Of a stretch of DNA of 64,000 nt, positions 61,490 to 64,000 are shown in pieces (the stretch's first letter is position 1; every line of letters starts with the position of its first letter). The notes under the pieces are model-generated. The model was not told the DNA's origin. It did not search any database and saw only the letters and a list, made by a program, of their open reading frames with translations. A program made the position numbers and the translations under genes. The stretch comes from Caulobacter segnis (lineage in GTDB: Bacteria; Pseudomonadota; Alphaproteobacteria; Caulobacterales; Caulobacteraceae), in contig NZ_CP082923.1 in assembly GCF_019931575.1 (NCBI RefSeq), positions 4,464,001-4,528,000 of the forward strand. The letters run 5' to 3'.

Positions 61490-64000
61490 CTAGTACTTCA
61501 CACGGACGCCGAACTGGACGCGGCGGTCGTTGCGGATCCAGCCGGTGTCCTTCTTCACGACGGCGGCGTTGGGCGTCAGGCCCGTGTCGCCGAACACCTG
61601 CTGCTGGAACACCGAGGTGGTGTTGAGCAGGTTCGAGCCTTCCAGCGAGACTTCGACCTTGCTGTTCACCGACCAGCGGATCGAGCCGTCCAGATAGCCG
61701 GCGGCCTTCTGGTAGATCGGCATGCCGATGCAGCAGTCGAGGTTGTTGGTCAGGAAGGACGAGCGCCAGTTGTAGGCCAGGCGCATGGCCAGCGGGCCTT
61801 TCTCGTACAGGCCCACGATGTTGTAGGCGTTGTCCGAGATGCCGGCCAAGCGATGGCTGTCCATGACCTGGCCGTTGACCTGCAGGCCGCCGCCGAAGGC
61901 GACGGTGCCGCCGGCCGCGTAGCCGGGCTGGTTGGCGAGGTTGGAGTTGCTGATCCCCGATTGCTTGGTGTGGGTCCAGTTGGCCTGGAAGCCCAGACCG
62001 CTCCAGATCCCCGGCAGGAAATCGAAGAACGTCTGGTAGGCCAGCTCGAAGCCCTTCAGCTCGCCGCCGCCATTGCCGTTGCGCGGGCCACGGACCAGCA
62101 CGTTCTGGGTGGAACCGTTGTTGGTGAACGAGCGCAGGAACTCGCCGTAGGCGATGGAGCCATTCAGCTTCTTGTAGAACAGCGCCGCCGTGAACGAGCT
62201 CGAAGGCGTGAAGTAGTTCTCGTAGGTCAAGTCGAACTGGTCGGCCGTGATCGGCTTCAGCGCCGCGTAGCCGGAGTCCGCGTTGAACTGGAAATTATAG
62301 CCGGCCACGTTGGCCGCCGTGTGCGCGGCCGCCGGGTCCTTCCAGATGATGTACGGCGAGTCCGGCCCGGTGTTGATCGCCGGGCTCTGCACGCCGACGA
62401 AGTTGCGCAGCAGGCCGAAGTCCGGACGCGACAGGGCGCGCGAGGCGGCGAAGCGGACGAACTGCTTGTCGGTCAGGCCGAAGCGAACGTTGAAGCTGGG
62501 CAGCCAGTTGTCGTGCGTCTGGCCGTAGTCGTTCAGCGCCGAGCCGCCGTTCGAGAAGGCCAGCAGTTCGGGCTTCAGCCAGCACGAGATGTTGGTGACG
62601 TTGTTGCCCGACAGCGGCGTGGAGCACGGGATCGCGGCCGCGGTCGCGTACCAGGTGCTGACCGGATAGGCGACGCCGCCCGAACTGGACACGTCGGTGT
62701 GGACGTAGCGCAGGCCGACATTCCCCTGGACGGTGACGCCGTCGAAGATCGTGGCGTCCTGGCCGCCGAACCTCAACATGGCGTAGGCCGCCGTGGTCTT
62801 CTCCCGCACCTTCAGCATCTCGGGCGCGATGAAGCAGCCCTCGGTGTTGGTGGTGCGCTCGCACAGTGGGGTCCACTGCATGGGCGAGTTGGTGGTCTTG
62901 CCCGACAGCGCCTTGATCAGTCCGTCGTGGTCGGCCAGCGTATCCTTGCTCAGGAACACCATGTCGCCGTTGGGGAAGACCTTGCCGTTGTAGAAGTCGC
63001 CCAGGCTGTCGACGCTCCAGATGCCCGCGCCGTAGCCCTTGAAGGTGTCGGTGCGGCCGCAGGCGGCCGGGTACGGGGTCGGCGTGGTGTTGTCGATGTT
63101 GAAGCCCGGGCCGTTGCAGTTCCACGGCGCGGCCACCGGCGACCAGTTGTAGGTCGAGTAGCGCACGTTCTGCTTCCGGTCGGCGTAGCGCACGCCCACC
63201 TTCAGCGAGTTCAGCCAGCCGCCGCCTCCGAAGCTGTATTCGGCGTCGGCGCGCAGGGCCAGTTCCTTGGCGTCGTTGTCCTCGTAGTGGTCCTGGATGA
63301 ACGGGATCCAGTAGTTGTGCGGGTTGGCCAGACCGCCCGCCGCATAGTTGACGTTCGAGCCCGGCAGCAGGGTGATCTTGGGCGTGCCGTCCTTGTTCAC
63401 CTCGTACTTGGCGTCGGCCATCGTCCGGTTGGCGACCAGGATGTCGTAGTTGTTGGTGTCGGCCTTGATGTATTGGCTGTCGAAGCTGGTCTTCAGCTTG
63501 TCGCTGACATCCCAGTCCAGGTGCATCGAGAAGTCCTTGGTGCCCTCGGAGTGGTTGAAGTTCCGGGCCTGGTTCTCGATGTAGAGGCCTTCGCGCTGGG
63601 TGGCGCAGGTCGCGCCCGCGCCGCAGTAGTTGACGAAGGGCAGGCCGGCGACCGCCGAGCCCCGCGCGATGTTGTCGGCCGTGCTGCCGCCCCAGTCGCC
63701 GGTCGGCTGGGTCAGGACGCCCGAGGTCAGCATGCCGTCGGCGCCGAAGGTGAAGGCCGGCGTGCCGGCGGCCGGCGCGAGGAAGGCCGTGGTCTGCGGC
63801 GAGAAGGCCGGCGAGGCCCAGAGACCGAAGCCGACCACGTTGACGCTGCGCTCGAGCCAGGCGTTCTTGTAGTAGCTGTCGTTGTACTGGGCCGAGAAGC
63901 GGACGTTGCCCTCGTTGTTCTCGTACTGGAAGGCCAGGGCCGTGCCGTGGCGCTTCCGGTCGTAGACGACCTGCGAGTAGTTGACCTGGTCGGGGATGAA
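61490..64000 (-). CDS. TonB-dependent receptor, N-terminus beyond window
   Basis: At least 836 residues; the frame is open to the window edge, so the plug domain and signal lie outside. What is visible is barrel sequence: alternating aromatic strands, FVRFAASRALSRPDFGLLRNFVG (typical of the Xanthomonas/Caulobacter TonB receptor class), GLGFQANWTHTKQSG, GLYEKGPLAMRLAYNWRS and the C-terminal RRVQFGVRVKY with a final aromatic residue. It imports a large substrate, likely an oligosaccharide given the GH97 in the same run of genes. Confidence 0.9.
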   Translation of the reverse strand, partial: FIPDQVNYSQVVYDRKRHGTALAFQYENNEGNVRFSAQYNDSYYKNAWLERSVNVVGFGLWASPAFSPQTTAFLAPAAGTPAFTFGADGMLTSGVLTQPTGDWGGSTADNIARGSAVAGLPFVNYCGAGATCATQREGLYIENQARNFNHSEGTKDFSMHLDWDVSDKLKTSFDSQYIKADTNNYDILVANRTMADAKYEVNKDGTPKITLLPGSNVNYAAGGLANPHNYWIPFIQDHYEDNDAKELALRADAEYSFGGGGWLNSLKVGVRYADRKQNVRYSTYNWSPVAAPWNCNGPGFNIDNTTPTPYPAACGRTDTFKGYGAGIWSVDSLGDFYNGKVFPNGDMVFLSKDTLADHDGLIKALSGKTTNSPMQWTPLCERTTNTEGCFIAPEMLKVREKTTAAYAMLRFGGQDATIFDGVTVQGNVGLRYVHTDVSSSGGVAYPVSTWYATAAAIPCSTPLSGNNVTNISCWLKPELLAFSNGGSALNDYGQTHDNWLPSFNVRFGLTDKQFVRFAASRALSRPDFGLLRNFVGVQSPAINTGPDSPYIIWKDPAAAHTAANVAGYNFQFNADSGYAALKPITADQFDLTYENYFTPSSSFTAALFYKKLNGSIAYGEFLRSFTNNGSTQNVLVRGPRNGNGGGELKGFELAYQTFFDFLPGIWSGLGFQANWTHTKQSGISNSNLANQPGYAAGGTVAFGGGLQVNGQVMDSHRLAGISDNAYNIVGLYEKGPLAMRLAYNWRSSFLTNNLDCCIGMPIYQKAAGYLDGSIRWSVNSKVEVSLEGSNLLNTTSVFQQQVFGDTGLTPNAAVVKKDTGWIRNDRRVQFGVRVKY

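Overview
The base composition (very GC-rich with G/C third positions), the TonB-dependent-receptor/tryptophan-halogenase cluster, and a domain that matches the N-terminus of the Caulobacter S-layer protein RsaA together point to an alphaproteobacterium of the Caulobacter group. This assignment is inferred from gene content only.

Layout. (1) 1-2405: a large secreted-looking protein with FG-GAP/VCBS repeats, RTX repeats and a C-terminal RsaA-like anchor domain. (2) 2529-40773: an island of about 38 kb whose two extremities carry the same inverted terminal layout (TGTCGnnG followed by a CAACTT-type 17-mer repeated inward), as expected for Tn7-like transposon ends. The right extremity stops 5 bp short of the CCA end of a tRNA-Arg(CCU) gene. 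Inside, from left to right: a truncated tniQ; an orphan Phd-type antitoxin; a copper/silver RND efflux operon with two small periplasmic proteins at its head; a peptidase-like hydrolase with a LytTR membrane regulator; a TraB/GumN protein; a metabolic/stress block (histidine phosphatase, NAD(P)HX dehydratase, hydrolase, GH65, zinc alcohol dehydrogenase, SRPBCC, haem-oxygenase-like diiron protein, small proteins) that ends in a broken cyanophycin synthetase; and a full tnsA-tnsB-tnsC-tniQ operon (32370 down to 26449). Next come a 1464-aa P-loop (NACHT/STAND-like) protein with a C-terminal PD-(D/E)XK nuclease motif, a lipoprotein/hydrolase pair, and a remnant of an AIPR-type abortive-infection protein. 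(3) 40779-45837: tRNA-Arg, a DctA-type transporter, an HWE histidine kinase with its response regulator, and a LysR regulator divergent from a short-chain dehydrogenase. (4) 45842-54283: a leftward, translationally coupled surface-polysaccharide operon (ABC exporter pair, methyltransferase, GH99-like/RgpF protein, two GT61 transferases, phytase-like esterase). (5) 54432-64000: a leftward TonB receptor (cut by the window end), two tryptophan-halogenase-like flavoproteins, a JmjC/cupin-like protein, a DUF6445-like protein and GH97.

The most interesting parts are the Tn7-like island, with its transposition genes in the middle and a second, decayed tniQ at one end, and the large NTPase-nuclease that lies directly upstream of tnsA and is a candidate single-gene anti-phage effector. 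The transposition and defence genes look less GC-rich than the flanking chromosome, which fits acquisition. Domain names come from motif recognition by eye; no database search was run.
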